Positions 25,949 through 35,116 of a DNA stretch of 64,000 bases are shown here, in pieces. The translations under genes were made by a program, and so were the position numbers. Source of the stretch: CAWFLT01 sp963816795 (GTDB taxonomy: Bacteria > Acidobacteriota > Vicinamibacteria > Vicinamibacterales > SCN-69-37); the NCBI GenBank assembly GCA_963816795.1, contig CAWFLT010000014.1:620001-684000 (forward strand), written 5' to 3'. Within the stretch, counting starts at the first letter, position 1, and each line of letters starts with the position of its first letter. Under the pieces are notes generated by a model, which had not been told where the DNA came from, did not search any database, and was given only the letters and a program-made list of their open reading frames with translations.

Positions 25949-27697
25949 CTAGCCGCCCTCGTGCGTCGCGGTGTAGCGCACCGGACGTTCACGCGTGAAA
26001 CTGGTTTTGAACAGGTCGGTGCGCGCAAATCCGTCCATGTCGCGGCCGACTGGCAGGCCCATGTAATACAGGACCGTCGGCGTCAGATCGACGATCGACC
26101 CGCGGCGGTATTCGCCGGGCGCGACGTGCGTGCCGTACGCCAGCAGGAAGCCATCCGGCGCCGATTCGTGCGTCCCGAACTGATCCTCGTCGCCGATGAT
26201 CCGCTCGACCGATCGCTTGATCAAGCCGCTGGCTTCCATGCCGAATCCAGACACGACCAGCAGCAAATCGCCCGACCCGGTCACCTGCTCGATCATCCGC
26301 TCGACTTCGTTGTCGACGAAGCGGTAATAGCGATCCAGTACGGAGCGATGCGGATCGCTGCGCTGGACGTTGCCGAACAGGTCCGGTTGCGCGTCGCGAA
26401 GGTAGGCATGGCTGAAGTGATCGATCCCCTCCAATCGCAACGCCGTGAGACGCGGAACGAAATGATCCTCGAGCGCCGCCGCCGCCTCTGCGTAGGCGTG
26501 GTCCCACCGCGCCCACCTGACGCCGGTGGGCGTCGCCTCGTCAGGCGTGAGCGGGGGCAGTACGTCCTGCCAGGGACGGCTCTGCCAGGCGTCGAAGGCT
26601 TCACGCGCGATCGCGATCGCGGTCGTCGGGTCGCCCGCCTGCGGATCGGCGAGCCGGAGCGGCGCGCTGGCGGCCTCGTCGAAGTAATCGCTGATGACGT
26701 AGCCGCGGCGCGCCTCCGCCGGCCGCGTCAGCGGCCAATTGACAATGCCTGACCCGACGCCGTAGTCCGCCAGGATGTCCCAGAGCCGGCGCGCATGAAG
26801 CGCCGCAGATGTCAGCGGTTGCGACCGGATGAACCCCTGAAAGATGAGCGCATAGGCAAAGCAGTAGTCCGGCAGCAGATTGACCGACTCGCCATCGTCA
26901 TCTTCCACCCGGTACAGCGCGTCGGATCGGATGCCATGCTTGGGCGGGTATTTGCCGGTGGCGGCCGCTGACCACACGGGCTCGGCCTGCGTCGGCTTGA
27001 GCGTGGCCAGATCGATCACGGCACCGCGATCGAACAGCTTGCCGAAATTCGGCAACTGGCCGGCGGCCACTCGCTGGCGGATGAAGCCGAGCGCCGCGCC
27101 GTCGATCACGAGGAGCCGCACTCGCGCCGGAGTCGCGACGTCATGCGCCTGACTGCGCCGCCGGGCCGCCGGCACCGGCAGTTCGCCGGGCCCTCGCAGC
27201 CAGAGCGGAATGGTGACCGACGCCACCATCGACGCCACCAGGACGGCTGCGGCCGTCCGGCTGCCCCGCCGCCCGAACGAATATCGGAGCGCGGCGAGGG
27301 CCACCAGGACCGCGGCGCAGATCGTCGTCGCGACGGCGCCCTGACGCATGCGGTCGGCGGCCAGTTCGGTCAGGACGGCCCGGAATCCGCGCAGGTTGGC
27401 CCAGGTCAGAAACGCCGCGGACGCGGCGCCAGCCGCACCGAGCCACGCGAGGAGGCGCACGCTGAACCAGGCCGGAGACAGCGGCCGCGAGGCGATCGCT
27501 TCGCGCGCCAGGATGAGGAAGTAGAGGACGACGCTCAGGTACGGCCCATAGAACGTCAAGAGCGCCACGAACCAACGGCCCGCCGTCATCGACACGACGG
27601 GCACGTGCGGGTTGAGTTGCAACACGAGCACGACGAGGTAGATCGCCACCAGCACGCCGCCGGCGATCGCATTCGTCAGCATCCTCAGATACCGCAT
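25949..27697 (-). CDS. Membrane-anchored alkaline-phosphatase-superfamily protein (type I phosphodiesterase-like)
   Basis: 582 residues. About five hydrophobic helices occupy residues 1-175. The C-terminal domain starts VRLLVIDGAALGFIRQ, continues PTQAEPVWSAAATGKYPPKHGIRSD (nucleophile-region Thr/Ser), and has late metal-binding segments LEGIDHFSHAYL and LLVVSGFGMEASG...QFGTHE. The order matches type I phosphodiesterase/nucleotide pyrophosphatase proteins. The catalytic residues look partly conserved, so activity is likely, but the substrate is unknown. It lies between the two pyr clusters without overlap. Confidence 0.8.
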   Translation of the reverse strand: MRYLRMLTNAIAGGVLVAIYLVVLVLQLNPHVPVVSMTAGRWFVALLTFYGPYLSVVLYFLILAREAIASRPLSPAWFSVRLLAWLGAAGAASAAFLTWANLRGFRAVLTELAADRMRQGAVATTICAAVLVALAALRYSFGRRGSRTAAAVLVASMVASVTIPLWLRGPGELPVPAARRRSQAHDVATPARVRLLVIDGAALGFIRQRVAAGQLPNFGKLFDRGAVIDLATLKPTQAEPVWSAAATGKYPPKHGIRSDALYRVEDDDGESVNLLPDYCFAYALIFQGFIRSQPLTSAALHARRLWDILADYGVGSGIVNWPLTRPAEARRGYVISDYFDEAASAPLRLADPQAGDPTTAIAIAREAFDAWQSRPWQDVLPPLTPDEATPTGVRWARWDHAYAEAAAALEDHFVPRLTALRLEGIDHFSHAYLRDAQPDLFGNVQRSDPHRSVLDRYYRFVDNEVERMIEQVTGSGDLLLVVSGFGMEASGLIKRSVERIIGDEDQFGTHESAPDGFLLAYGTHVAPGEYRRGSIVDLTPTVLYYMGLPVGRDMDGFARTDLFKTSFTRERPVRYTATHEGG

Positions 27698-27715
27698 GTG
27701 GACAGCACCTTATCA

Positions 27716-27766
27716 AGGAAGGCAAAAGGCAGAAGGCAAAAGGCAAAAAAGACAAAAACGCAAAGG
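27716..27766. repeat. A-rich GGCAAAA minisatellite
   Basis: Short tandem array of AAGGCAAAAGGCAGAAGGCA units between the divergent phosphodiesterase-like gene and pyrK, in the expected promoter region of both genes. A related single unit is near 42826. Confidence 0.6.
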
Positions 27767-27782
27767 TGATAGATTTCGAGGG

Positions 27783-28610
27783 ATGCCCGTCGACGTCGAT
27801 GCCGCGGTGATTGAGAATGCGCGGCTTTCCCCCGCCTACAACGTGCTCAAGATGTCGGCGCCAGCGATCGCCGCCTCGGCACGGCCGGGCCAATTCGTCA
27901 TGTTGCGGCCGCAAGCCGGACTCGATCCGATGTTGCGACGGCCGTTCTCCATTTTCGAAATCCTGCGCGGCCCAGCCGGCGAGCCAGTCGGCATCAGCAT
28001 CCTCAACAAGAGCATCGGCCGCGGCACGTCGCTCCTCTACTCGGTCAGGCCGGGCGATCGGGTCGGGTGCCTGGGTCCACTCGGCCAGCCGTTCGTCCCG
28101 GTCGCGCCGCCGGAGCGGGCGTGGATGGTGGCCGGCGGAGTCGGACTGGCGCCGTTCGCGAGTCTCGGTGAAGCGCTGGCCGCGCGCGGCACACCAACGA
28201 CGCTGTTCTACGGCGCCCGCTCGGCCGCGGAGCTGTACTACGTCGACTACTTTCGCGGACTCGGTGCGGAGGTCGTGCTGTCGACCGAGGACGGGAGCGC
28301 CGGACGTCACGGGCGCATCACCGCGCCGCTCGACGCGGCGCTGACGCAGGCGGCGCCGGCCGACCCGCTGACGATCTACGCGTGCGGGCCGACGCCGATG
28401 ATGCGCGCCGTTGCGCGGCTCGGCCAGCAGCACGGCCGCCCGGTCTTCGTGTCGCTCGAACCCGTGATGGGCTGCGGGATGGGCGGTTGCTATAGTTGCG
28501 TCGTGCCCGTCGCGCGCGGCACGTCCGCGCACTTCGTTCGATCGTGCATCGACGGGCCCGTGTTCGACGCCGGCCTCCTGGTGTGGGATCGGCTGGCCTC
28601 GGCCCATTGA
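27783..28610 (+). CDS. pyrK: Dihydroorotate dehydrogenase electron-transfer subunit
   Basis: 275 residues from the ATG at 27783 (preceded by GAGGG). FAD-binding LRRPFSIFEI, NAD-binding AGGVGLAPFASLGEAL and YACGPTPMMRAV, and a C-terminal [2Fe-2S] cluster with Cys in EPVMGCGMGGCYSCVVPV and RSCIDGPVF. PyrK passes electrons from dihydroorotate oxidation by PyrD to NAD. It is directly followed by pyrD, so the enzyme is class 1B. Confidence 0.95.
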   Translation: MPVDVDAAVIENARLSPAYNVLKMSAPAIAASARPGQFVMLRPQAGLDPMLRRPFSIFEILRGPAGEPVGISILNKSIGRGTSLLYSVRPGDRVGCLGPLGQPFVPVAPPERAWMVAGGVGLAPFASLGEALAARGTPTTLFYGARSAAELYYVDYFRGLGAEVVLSTEDGSAGRHGRITAPLDAALTQAAPADPLTIYACGPTPMMRAVARLGQQHGRPVFVSLEPVMGCGMGGCYSCVVPVARGTSAHFVRSCIDGPVFDAGLLVWDRLASAH

Positions 28611-28619
28611 GCAGGCGCC

Positions 28620-29561
28620 ATGGCTGACCTCTCCGTCACGATCGGATCGCTTCGGCTTCGCAACCCGCTCATCGCCGCGTCGGGGTGCTTCGGCTACGGC
28701 GTCGAGTACGCAGAGGTCGTGGATCTTTCGTCGCTCGGCGGCGTCGCGGTCAAGGGTCTGTTCCTCTCGGAACGCGAGGGCCATGCGCCGCCGCGGATCG
28801 TTGAAACACCGTCCGGCATGCTGAACGCGATCGGCCTGCAAGGCATCGGCGTGCATCGCTTCGTCGCCGAAAGACTCCCCGAGCTTCGCCAGCTGGGCGC
28901 GACGGTCCTCGTCAACATCTGCGGGTCGACGCTCGACGAGTACTGCGAGGTCGCGCGCGTGCTGTCGGATCACGAGGGCGTGGGCGCGATCGAGCTCAAC
29001 ATCTCCTGTCCGAATATCAAGGAAGGCGGCATCCAGTTCGGCTGCAGCCTGATCGGGACGTATGACGTCGTGAGCGCCGTACGCAAGGTCACACGCCTGC
29101 CGGTGATCCCGAAGCTCACGCCGAACGTCACCGACGTCGCGTCCTTCGCGCGCGCCTCCGAAGAAGCCGGTGCCGACGCGATCTCGCTCGTGAACACGTT
29201 CCTGGCGATGGCGATCGACGTCGAAACGCGTCGCCCGAAGCTGACGAACGTGCTGGGCGGCCTCAGCGGGCCGGCGATTCGCCCGATTGCCGTCCGGATG
29301 GTGTGGGAGTGCTATCAGGCGGTGAAGTTGCCCATCATCGGCATGGGTGGCATCGCGACCGCGGAAGACGTCCTCGAATTCATGATCGCCGGCGCCTCAG
29401 CCGTCCAGGTCGGCACCATGAACTTCGTCGATCCGTTCATCTGGACGCGCCTCGCGGACGGCGTGGATGAGTACCTGACGCGGCATCGGATCGCGCGCGT
29501 CACCGATCTCGTGGGGACCCTGCGTACTTCGGAGCACGAACCGGCGTGGACCGAGTCCTAG
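28620..29561 (+). CDS. pyrD: Dihydroorotate dehydrogenase, class 1B catalytic subunit
   Basis: 313 residues. FMN/substrate features: NPLIAASGCFGYG, VNICGSTLDEYCEVA, catalytic Cys in ELNISCPNIKEGG, NTFLAMAIDVETRRP, and phosphate-binding IIGMGGIATAEDVLEFMIAGASAVQVGT. Cys as base and the neighbouring PyrK define class 1B (NAD-dependent). It oxidises dihydroorotate to orotate. Its 3' end overlaps pyrF by 16 bases. Confidence 0.95.
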   Translation: MADLSVTIGSLRLRNPLIAASGCFGYGVEYAEVVDLSSLGGVAVKGLFLSEREGHAPPRIVETPSGMLNAIGLQGIGVHRFVAERLPELRQLGATVLVNICGSTLDEYCEVARVLSDHEGVGAIELNISCPNIKEGGIQFGCSLIGTYDVVSAVRKVTRLPVIPKLTPNVTDVASFARASEEAGADAISLVNTFLAMAIDVETRRPKLTNVLGGLSGPAIRPIAVRMVWECYQAVKLPIIGMGGIATAEDVLEFMIAGASAVQVGTMNFVDPFIWTRLADGVDEYLTRHRIARVTDLVGTLRTSEHEPAWTES

Positions 29562-30256
29562 TCGCGCTCGACGTCGCGAGCGCCGCCGACGCCCTCGCGC
29601 TGGCGGACCGCCTTCGCGGTGCCGTCGGCGGCTTCAAGATCGGCAGCCAGCTGTTCACTGCGGCCGGCCCGGAAATCGTGCGGACGCTCGTCGACCGCGG
29701 CGACCGGGTCTTTCTCGACCTCAAGTTCCACGACATCCCGAATACCGTCGCTGGCGCGGTGACGTCTGCCGCGGCGCTGGGCGTGTGGATGGTCAACGTG
29801 CACGCGGCCGGCGGGGCCGCGATGCTCGCCGCCGCGCGAGACGGCGCCGAGCAGGGCGCCCGCCGATCCGGCGTCCGTCCGATCGTCATCGCGGTGACCG
29901 TCTTGACGAGTCTGGACGCGGCCACACTGGCGTCGGTGGGCGTGCCGGCGTCTCCATTGGATCAGGTCGTGCGCCTCGCACGGCTCGCGGAGGCGGTTGG
30001 GATCGACGGCGTGGTGGCGTCGCCGCAAGAGACCGCGGCGATCCGCGCATCGGCCAAGCCGGATTTCGTGATCGTGACGCCGGGGATTCGTGGTGGGAGC
30101 GCGGCGAGCGGCGCCGACGATCAGCAGCGCACGCTCACGCCTGCCGCTGCCGTGGCCGCCGGCAGTTCCTATCTGGTCGTCGGCCGCCCGATCACAGCGG
30201 CGCCGGATCCGCGCGAGGCCGCGGAGCGGATCGCGGCCGAGATCGCCTCGACGTAA
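29546..30256 (+). CDS. pyrF: Orotidine 5'-phosphate decarboxylase
   Basis: 236 residues from a GTG within the end of pyrD. The catalytic DxKxxD array is FLDLKFHDIPNTVAGAV; LVALDVASAADALALADRL opens the barrel and VTPGIRGGS plus YLVVGRPITAAPDPREAAERI bind the phosphate. It decarboxylates OMP to UMP, the last step. With pyrB, pyrC, pyrK, pyrD and pyrE all in the window, only carbamoyl-phosphate synthase is missing. Confidence 0.95.
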   Translation: MDRVLVALDVASAADALALADRLRGAVGGFKIGSQLFTAAGPEIVRTLVDRGDRVFLDLKFHDIPNTVAGAVTSAAALGVWMVNVHAAGGAAMLAAARDGAEQGARRSGVRPIVIAVTVLTSLDAATLASVGVPASPLDQVVRLARLAEAVGIDGVVASPQETAAIRASAKPDFVIVTPGIRGGSAASGADDQQRTLTPAAAVAAGSSYLVVGRPITAAPDPREAAERIAAEIAST

Positions 30257-30260
30257 CCAC

Positions 30261-30317
30261 GGCGGCTCACCACCCGAGCCGCCCTACGTACGTAGCGCGG
30301 CCCGGGTTGTGGGCCGC
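30261..30317. repeat. Triple palindrome between pyrF and pal
   Basis: Hairpin GGCGGCT-N9-AGCCGCC (30261-30283), palindrome CTACGTACGTAG (30284-30295), and hairpin GCGGCCC-N7-GGGCCGC (30297-30317) run back to back. The structure fills the 65-base gap between the stop codons of two convergent genes and likely terminates both. It lacks a U-tract. Confidence 0.75.
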
Positions 30318-30321
30318 GGCA

Positions 30322-30921
30322 CTAGTTCTTCGCCGTGATGACGAAGTGTCCGCGGCGGTTTCGAGCCCAGCACCCCTCGGTCTCTTCGCGGCAGGCGGGC
30401 ATTTCTTCGCCTTTGCTCACGATGTTCATCCGAGTGGCCGGAACGCCGAGACTCGCCAGAAAATCGCGCACGGCGGCCGCCCGCTGCTCTCCGAGCGCCA
30501 GGTTGTATTCGTTGGTGCCGCGCTCGTCGGCGTGCCCCTCGACCGTGATGCGCGTGGATGTCCATTTCCGCAGCCAATCGGCGTTCTTCTGGAGGGTCGT
30601 CCGGGCGCCTTCGGTGAGCTCGGCTTTGTCGTACTCGAACAGGACATCCTCGAGGTAGCCCTTCGCGTTGAGCTCCTCAATCGTCATGCGCGCGAAAATC
30701 TCCTCCTCCGTCGGAGCCTTCGGAGCCGCAGGCGGCACCGCTGGGGGCCCCGCTGGCTTCGACTCCGGCGCCGGCGGCGCCGGCGGCGGCACGTTCACGA
30801 CCGGCGGCGGAGGGGGTGGTGGCACGGGCGTAACTGGCGGATTCTTGCCACACGCAGTCAGCGCCGTCACGAGCCCGGCGGCGACCAACACAGTGAACAC
30901 ACGCAACAGGCCTCTTGGCAT
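30322..30921 (-). CDS. pal: Peptidoglycan-associated lipoprotein, OmpA/Pal family
   Basis: 199 residues from the ATG at 30921, preceded by AGGAG; an earlier start five codons upstream lacks that spacing. Lipoprotein signal with lipobox ALTAC, then a Pro-rich linker (residues about 27-70), then an OmpA-like peptidoglycan-binding domain: VLFEYDKAELTEGARTTL, ITVEGHADERGTNEYNLALG, SLGVPATRMNIVSKGEEMPAC, ARNRRGHFVI. It links the outer membrane to peptidoglycan. No tolB or ybgF is adjacent here. Confidence 0.9.
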   Translation of the reverse strand: MPRGLLRVFTVLVAAGLVTALTACGKNPPVTPVPPPPPPPVVNVPPPAPPAPESKPAGPPAVPPAAPKAPTEEEIFARMTIEELNAKGYLEDVLFEYDKAELTEGARTTLQKNADWLRKWTSTRITVEGHADERGTNEYNLALGEQRAAAVRDFLASLGVPATRMNIVSKGEEMPACREETEGCWARNRRGHFVITAKN

Positions 30922-31171
30922 CACAGGCTCCTGCACAAGCAGCCAAAGATCGGCAGCGGGGAGTTGATGGCAGCGAGCTTATCGATCAGCGCGCGTACCT
31001 GTCAACGAAATCAGGCACGATCTCTCGTCGCCGTTGTCGATTCTTGACGTATTTCGCGCGTCGTTGAAGAGAGACACGGGCCGGCTGGTCGGGCGGACTG
31101 CCAGGCGCCTGGCGGTCACCTGACCGCGACAGCAGGCAACTTCCTCGAAAAGCGGGCGTACAATCCGCCGC

Positions 31172-31906
31172 GTGGACCGGATGCTGGAGGCGACCGCTCG
31201 CGCCGAAGAGCGGCACTTCTGGTTCCGCGGTCTGCGACGTCACGCTTCGCGCCTGTTGGACAGCGCCCTCGGCGGTCGCGCCCCGCGCCTGATCATCGAC
31301 TGCGGGACCGGGACCGGGCGCAATCTCGACTGGCTGCGACGGCGAGGCCCTGCGGTTGGCGTGGAGCGCGCGCCGATCGGGCTCCGCGTCGGACACGCCG
31401 CCGGGCGCCAGCTCGTGCAAGGATCGGTGACCCATCTGCCGTTCGCCGATGCCGTCGCGGACGTCGCGACGTCTTTCGACGTGCTCTATTGCCTCGACGA
31501 CACCAGTGAACACCTCGCGCTCCGGGAAATGTGGCGGGTGCTCGGTCGCGGCGGCATCGTCGTCGTGAACGTCGCCGCGCTCGACGTCTTGCGCGGATCG
31601 CACTCGACGCTCACCATGGAAGTCCGGCGGTATACGCCGCGCCGGCTTCGCGCGGCCCTTGAAGGCGCCGGGTTCCGCGTCGAGCGATTGACATTCACGA
31701 ACATGGCGACGTTTCCCGTGACGCTCGGCGTCCGCGGGCTGCAGCGGCTGACGGGCCGTGCCTCGGAGGCCTCTGACGCGGACCTGCGGGTGCCATCCGC
31801 ACCGATCAACGCCGCCCTCGATGCCGCGCTCAGGATCGAAGGCGCGCTGTTGCGGGTCGTGAATCTCCCGATCGGATCGTCGCTGATGGCGGTAGCAAGA
31901 AAGTAG
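31172..31906 (+). CDS. Class I SAM-dependent methyltransferase
   Basis: 244 residues from a GTG start. RAEERHFWFRGLRRH at the N-terminus and motif I IIDCGTGTGRNLDWLRRRG, motif II-like GSVTHLPFADAVADVATSFDVLYCL, and LREMWRVLGRGGIVVVNVAALDVLRGSHS are typical of Methyltransf_11 proteins near glycosyltransferase genes. The substrate cannot be read. The TAG stop is the outermost triplet of the inverted repeat at 31904-32005. Confidence 0.85.
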   Translation: MDRMLEATARAEERHFWFRGLRRHASRLLDSALGGRAPRLIIDCGTGTGRNLDWLRRRGPAVGVERAPIGLRVGHAAGRQLVQGSVTHLPFADAVADVATSFDVLYCLDDTSEHLALREMWRVLGRGGIVVVNVAALDVLRGSHSTLTMEVRRYTPRRLRAALEGAGFRVERLTFTNMATFPVTLGVRGLQRLTGRASEASDADLRVPSAPINAALDAALRIEGALLRVVNLPIGSSLMAVARK

Positions 31907-32005
31907 GGGACGGGCCTCTCCCTGTGGAAAACTCCACGGACCGTGCCAGCAAAGATCCAGCGACCGCGTCCGTGGAGTTTTCCACAGGGAGAGGCCCGTC
32001 CCCTA
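31904..32005. repeat. Perfect 38-bp inverted repeat joining two stop codons
   Basis: Arms 31904-31941 and 31968-32005 are perfectly complementary over 38 bases with a 26-base loop. The arm starts TAGGGGACGGGCC and contains CTGTGGAAAACTCCACGGAC. The outer TAG on each strand is the stop codon of the methyltransferase (plus) and the PMT-like gene (minus). It lacks a U-tract. This could be a bidirectional terminator or an inserted palindromic element. Confidence 0.9.
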
Positions 32006-34291
32006 TTTCACTTCTATCCTGAACAGTCGCAGCCCGAGCACGCGCCGATCCGCGACGGCCTGCCTGTCGCCAGGCACGAACGTCAAGTCCGTCTCGATGG
32101 TCAGGCGTCCTCCGGCGGCCGCGAGGGCGGCCGCCGGGACGGCGATCTCTTGCGTGAACGCCGACGCCGGGCTGAATCGCGCGAGCTCACGATCGCCGGC
32201 CTTCACCACGACCGTTGGCGCGCGATCGTGATCGCGAAGCGGGTCGTCGCCTTCGATGGTCAGCCGACGGTCAGTGCCGCTCGCGTTCTGAATCAGCATC
32301 GTGCTTCGCGCCGTTGTCCATCGCCAGAGCCGACCGGTGCGGGGATTGCCTTCGAGCTCGTTCCAGTCGTCGAGAAACGCGTACATCAGATCGGCCACCG
32401 GCGCGGCGTCGAACTGCTCGAGGCCGATGAGCGGAGCCGGCCGCGCGGGATCGGTTGAGCGTACGGTTGCCGTCAGCCGCGCGTACGGCTCGCCACCTTG
32501 CGGAACACCCTGTGGCAGATCGATCCACTCGACAAACCAGGGCGCAGCGGGCGCGATCGGCCAGCTCGCGATTCGCGCGCCGTCGAGTGCGATGTCGACG
32601 ACTCCGGCGGGACCGCCCGGCTCGAGATAGCGCGCGCCGACCATGATCCGCTGAGGGCCGCCGTCGCGCCGGACGAACGCCTCTGCCGGCGCCCGGTGCG
32701 GACCGTTCCGATCCTTCGACGTCATCCCCGCGATTTCCGGCGTCAGCGACCAGCCGGTCCCGAGCATCCAGCGCGGGCGATCGATCTCCCACCAGTTCAA
32801 CCCGGCCAGCCGGACGCCGCCCATCAGTTCGCGAACGGCGGAATCGAGTTCGTATCGGCCGCGCAACCGGGTCGTCCGCCAATCAAAGAGCCGCACGTCG
32901 TTGCGCGACAAATCGCCCAGCAGCCAGACCGGCTCGGTGCCGCCCGATACCCAGTGGCGGACCAGCCGCTGCCACTCGCGATCGGACGGAAACGGCTGCG
33001 GACCGACGTCCCAGTAGGGCCGGTACCAATCCATCGTTCGCTTGACGACGTGCCAGACCTGATGATGTGTGCGCAGCAGCGGCATCTCGCTGCCTGGCGA
33101 CAGCGCGTGCCGTGCACGCTGCATGTCGCGGAACACCTCGAACTCCGGCGAGGCATTGCGCGCGTAGGCCTGCAGGTGCGGCTGCACGGTGATCAGACTC
33201 GCGGCGGCGATCGCGGCGCCGCCGGCGATCGCGATCCTCGTGCCCAGTGCCGACAGCGCGACGACGGCGAGGCCACAGACCGGCACGAGCAGTGGCAGCG
33301 CATAACGGACGAACACCGTCTCGTGAAAGAGAAAGTGAAAGATCAGGTAGGGCAAGAACGCGACGAGCAGCGGCACGGCGGCGGGCCATCGTTTCCACAC
33401 CATGCGAACGAGTCCGATGAGTGCGAGCCCGCCGACCACGTGGGAGAGAGTCGGCACGTACCACGGATCAACGAACGTGTGATGCATCGTCTGCTGGAGC
33501 AACCGCCACGACGGCGTCGTCGCCAGCATGCTGACCTCCGCAAAATCCTGCTGCCCCTGCCCACCCAGGGCGCGGAGGTAACCACCGAGGCCCCCACTGT
33601 CCCAGAGCAGCGGCACTGCCCATACGAGGACGCCGGCCGCCGCCGCGGCAGCGAGCTTCCCGGTATCCGCGATGCGGCGCTCGACAACCACGAGCGCGCC
33701 AGCGGCCCAGAGCAGCAACGGACCCGTCAGCAGGAGTGTCTGCACGCGGAGCCCGGCGACGAATCCAGCGCCGGCGGCCGCCCAGAGCCATTCGCGCGGC
33801 AGCCCGGTGTGGCCCGCCCGCGAAAATGCGACGCGTCCTCGTAAGAACACGCCTTGGACCGCCACGGCGGCCACCAGGCCCGGCACGTCGGTGAGTGGCC
33901 GCGCGGCCATGAACCAGAAGAGCGGCGCGGTCACTGTGACGATCGATGCCGTGGCTGCGACAGGCGGCGCCAGACCCAGCAGCCGCCAGAAATCAGTCAG
34001 CGCAAATAGCGCCAGTGCGCCAAACACCACGCTCCAGATTGCGACACCTGCCGCCGCCCGGCGATCCCGGTCCCATCCGGGAACCATGATCGCGATCGCC
34101 GACGTCGAGAGCTTCGTGAGCGCGATGTACACCGGATAGCCGGGAGGATGCGGCTGGTGTTTCGCGACGTCGAACGACTCGACGCCGAGCGCGAAGTTGA
34201 CCGAATCGATGTCTTCGAGGGTGTGCGGCAGAAAGGCGAGGTGCACCGCACAGAACAAGAGGGCGAGAAACAGCAGCAGCCGCCGCAGCAT
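32003..34291 (-). CDS. PMT/DUF2723-like membrane glycosyltransferase
   Basis: 762 residues. The N-terminus has TLEDIDSVNFALGVESFDVAKHQPHPPGYPVYIALTKL, the extracytoplasmic loop with paired acidic residues and HPPGYP that is typical of DUF2723/GT39-like proteins. About ten membrane helices run to residue 350, followed by a soluble C-terminal region of about 400 residues with beta-sandwich-like segments. It probably transfers sugars from a polyprenyl-phosphate donor on the outer face of the inner membrane. The acceptor is unknown. Confidence 0.8.
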   Translation of the reverse strand: MLRRLLLFLALLFCAVHLAFLPHTLEDIDSVNFALGVESFDVAKHQPHPPGYPVYIALTKLSTSAIAIMVPGWDRDRRAAAGVAIWSVVFGALALFALTDFWRLLGLAPPVAATASIVTVTAPLFWFMAARPLTDVPGLVAAVAVQGVFLRGRVAFSRAGHTGLPREWLWAAAGAGFVAGLRVQTLLLTGPLLLWAAGALVVVERRIADTGKLAAAAAAGVLVWAVPLLWDSGGLGGYLRALGGQGQQDFAEVSMLATTPSWRLLQQTMHHTFVDPWYVPTLSHVVGGLALIGLVRMVWKRWPAAVPLLVAFLPYLIFHFLFHETVFVRYALPLLVPVCGLAVVALSALGTRIAIAGGAAIAAASLITVQPHLQAYARNASPEFEVFRDMQRARHALSPGSEMPLLRTHHQVWHVVKRTMDWYRPYWDVGPQPFPSDREWQRLVRHWVSGGTEPVWLLGDLSRNDVRLFDWRTTRLRGRYELDSAVRELMGGVRLAGLNWWEIDRPRWMLGTGWSLTPEIAGMTSKDRNGPHRAPAEAFVRRDGGPQRIMVGARYLEPGGPAGVVDIALDGARIASWPIAPAAPWFVEWIDLPQGVPQGGEPYARLTATVRSTDPARPAPLIGLEQFDAAPVADLMYAFLDDWNELEGNPRTGRLWRWTTARSTMLIQNASGTDRRLTIEGDDPLRDHDRAPTVVVKAGDRELARFSPASAFTQEIAVPAAALAAAGGRLTIETDLTFVPGDRQAVADRRVLGLRLFRIEVK

Positions 34292-34297
34292 GGGCGC

Positions 34298-35116
34298 TTA
34301 GACGGGCGTCAATGTGAGACCGTCGTTCAGACTGCCCAGCCGGTATCCCTTGAGGTCGAGGGCCACGTAGAGGAACCCGAGCGCACGAAGCGCGCGATCG
34401 ATGGCCTGAGCGACTTCGGGATCGATGGCGCGCGCCATTTCCTGATGGCCCAACTCGAGGCGCGCGACGTCGCCGTGGTGGCGGACGCGGACGACGCGGA
34501 AGCCGAGCGCGCGCACGGCCGCCTCGGCGTGTTCGATGGTCTGCAGCTTTTCCGGAGTGACTTCGGAGTAGTACGGGATGCGCGAGGCCAGGCAGGCCGA
34601 CGCGGGCTCGTCCCAGCACGGCAGGCCAGCCTGCCGCGAAAGAGCCCGGATGTCCTCTTTGGTGAGGCCGGCGTCATCGAGTGGGCTGATGATCCCGAAC
34701 TCGCGGGCCGCACGGCGGCCCGGACGATAGTCTCCCCGATCGTCGGCGTTGTTCCCGTCGGCCACCGCCTCGAAGCCGCGCGCCCGCGCCAGAGCCGTCA
34801 GCTCCGTGTAGAGCTCGTGCTTGCAGTGGTAGCACCGATCGGGCCCATTGGCACGGTACTCGGGGCGCGTCATCTCCGCTGTGTTGATGATTTCGTGCGC
34901 GAACCTGAACTTGGCGGCAATCGACTGCGCCATCTCACGATGACGCTCGGGGTAGCTTGGACTGTCAGCCGTCACCGCGAGTGCGCGTTCACCGAGCACC
35001 GCGTGCGCGGCCCATGCCAGGTAGGCGGAGTCGACGCCACCGCTGTACGCAACGATGAGAGACGGCAGGTCACGAAGCCGCTGGACCAGCGCCGCCTCAC
35101 GGTTCACTCGTCCCAT
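34298..35116 (-). CDS. larE: ATP-dependent sulfur transferase LarE family
   Basis: 272 residues. PP-loop SLIVAYSGGVDSAYLAWAA; PDRCYHCKHELY; DEPASACLASRIPYYSEVTPEKL, where the conserved Cys lies in the region of the sacrificial cysteine of LarE; and a C-terminal LGFLYVALDLKGYRLGSLN typical of LarE. LarE adenylates and thiolates the nickel-pincer cofactor precursor. larA, larB and larC are not seen in the window. Its start overlaps the LysW-like gene by 13 bases, so the two are probably co-translated. Confidence 0.9.
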   Translation of the reverse strand: MGRVNREAALVQRLRDLPSLIVAYSGGVDSAYLAWAAHAVLGERALAVTADSPSYPERHREMAQSIAAKFRFAHEIINTAEMTRPEYRANGPDRCYHCKHELYTELTALARARGFEAVADGNNADDRGDYRPGRRAAREFGIISPLDDAGLTKEDIRALSRQAGLPCWDEPASACLASRIPYYSEVTPEKLQTIEHAEAAVRALGFRVVRVRHHGDVARLELGHQEMARAIDPEVAQAIDRALRALGFLYVALDLKGYRLGSLNDGLTLTPV

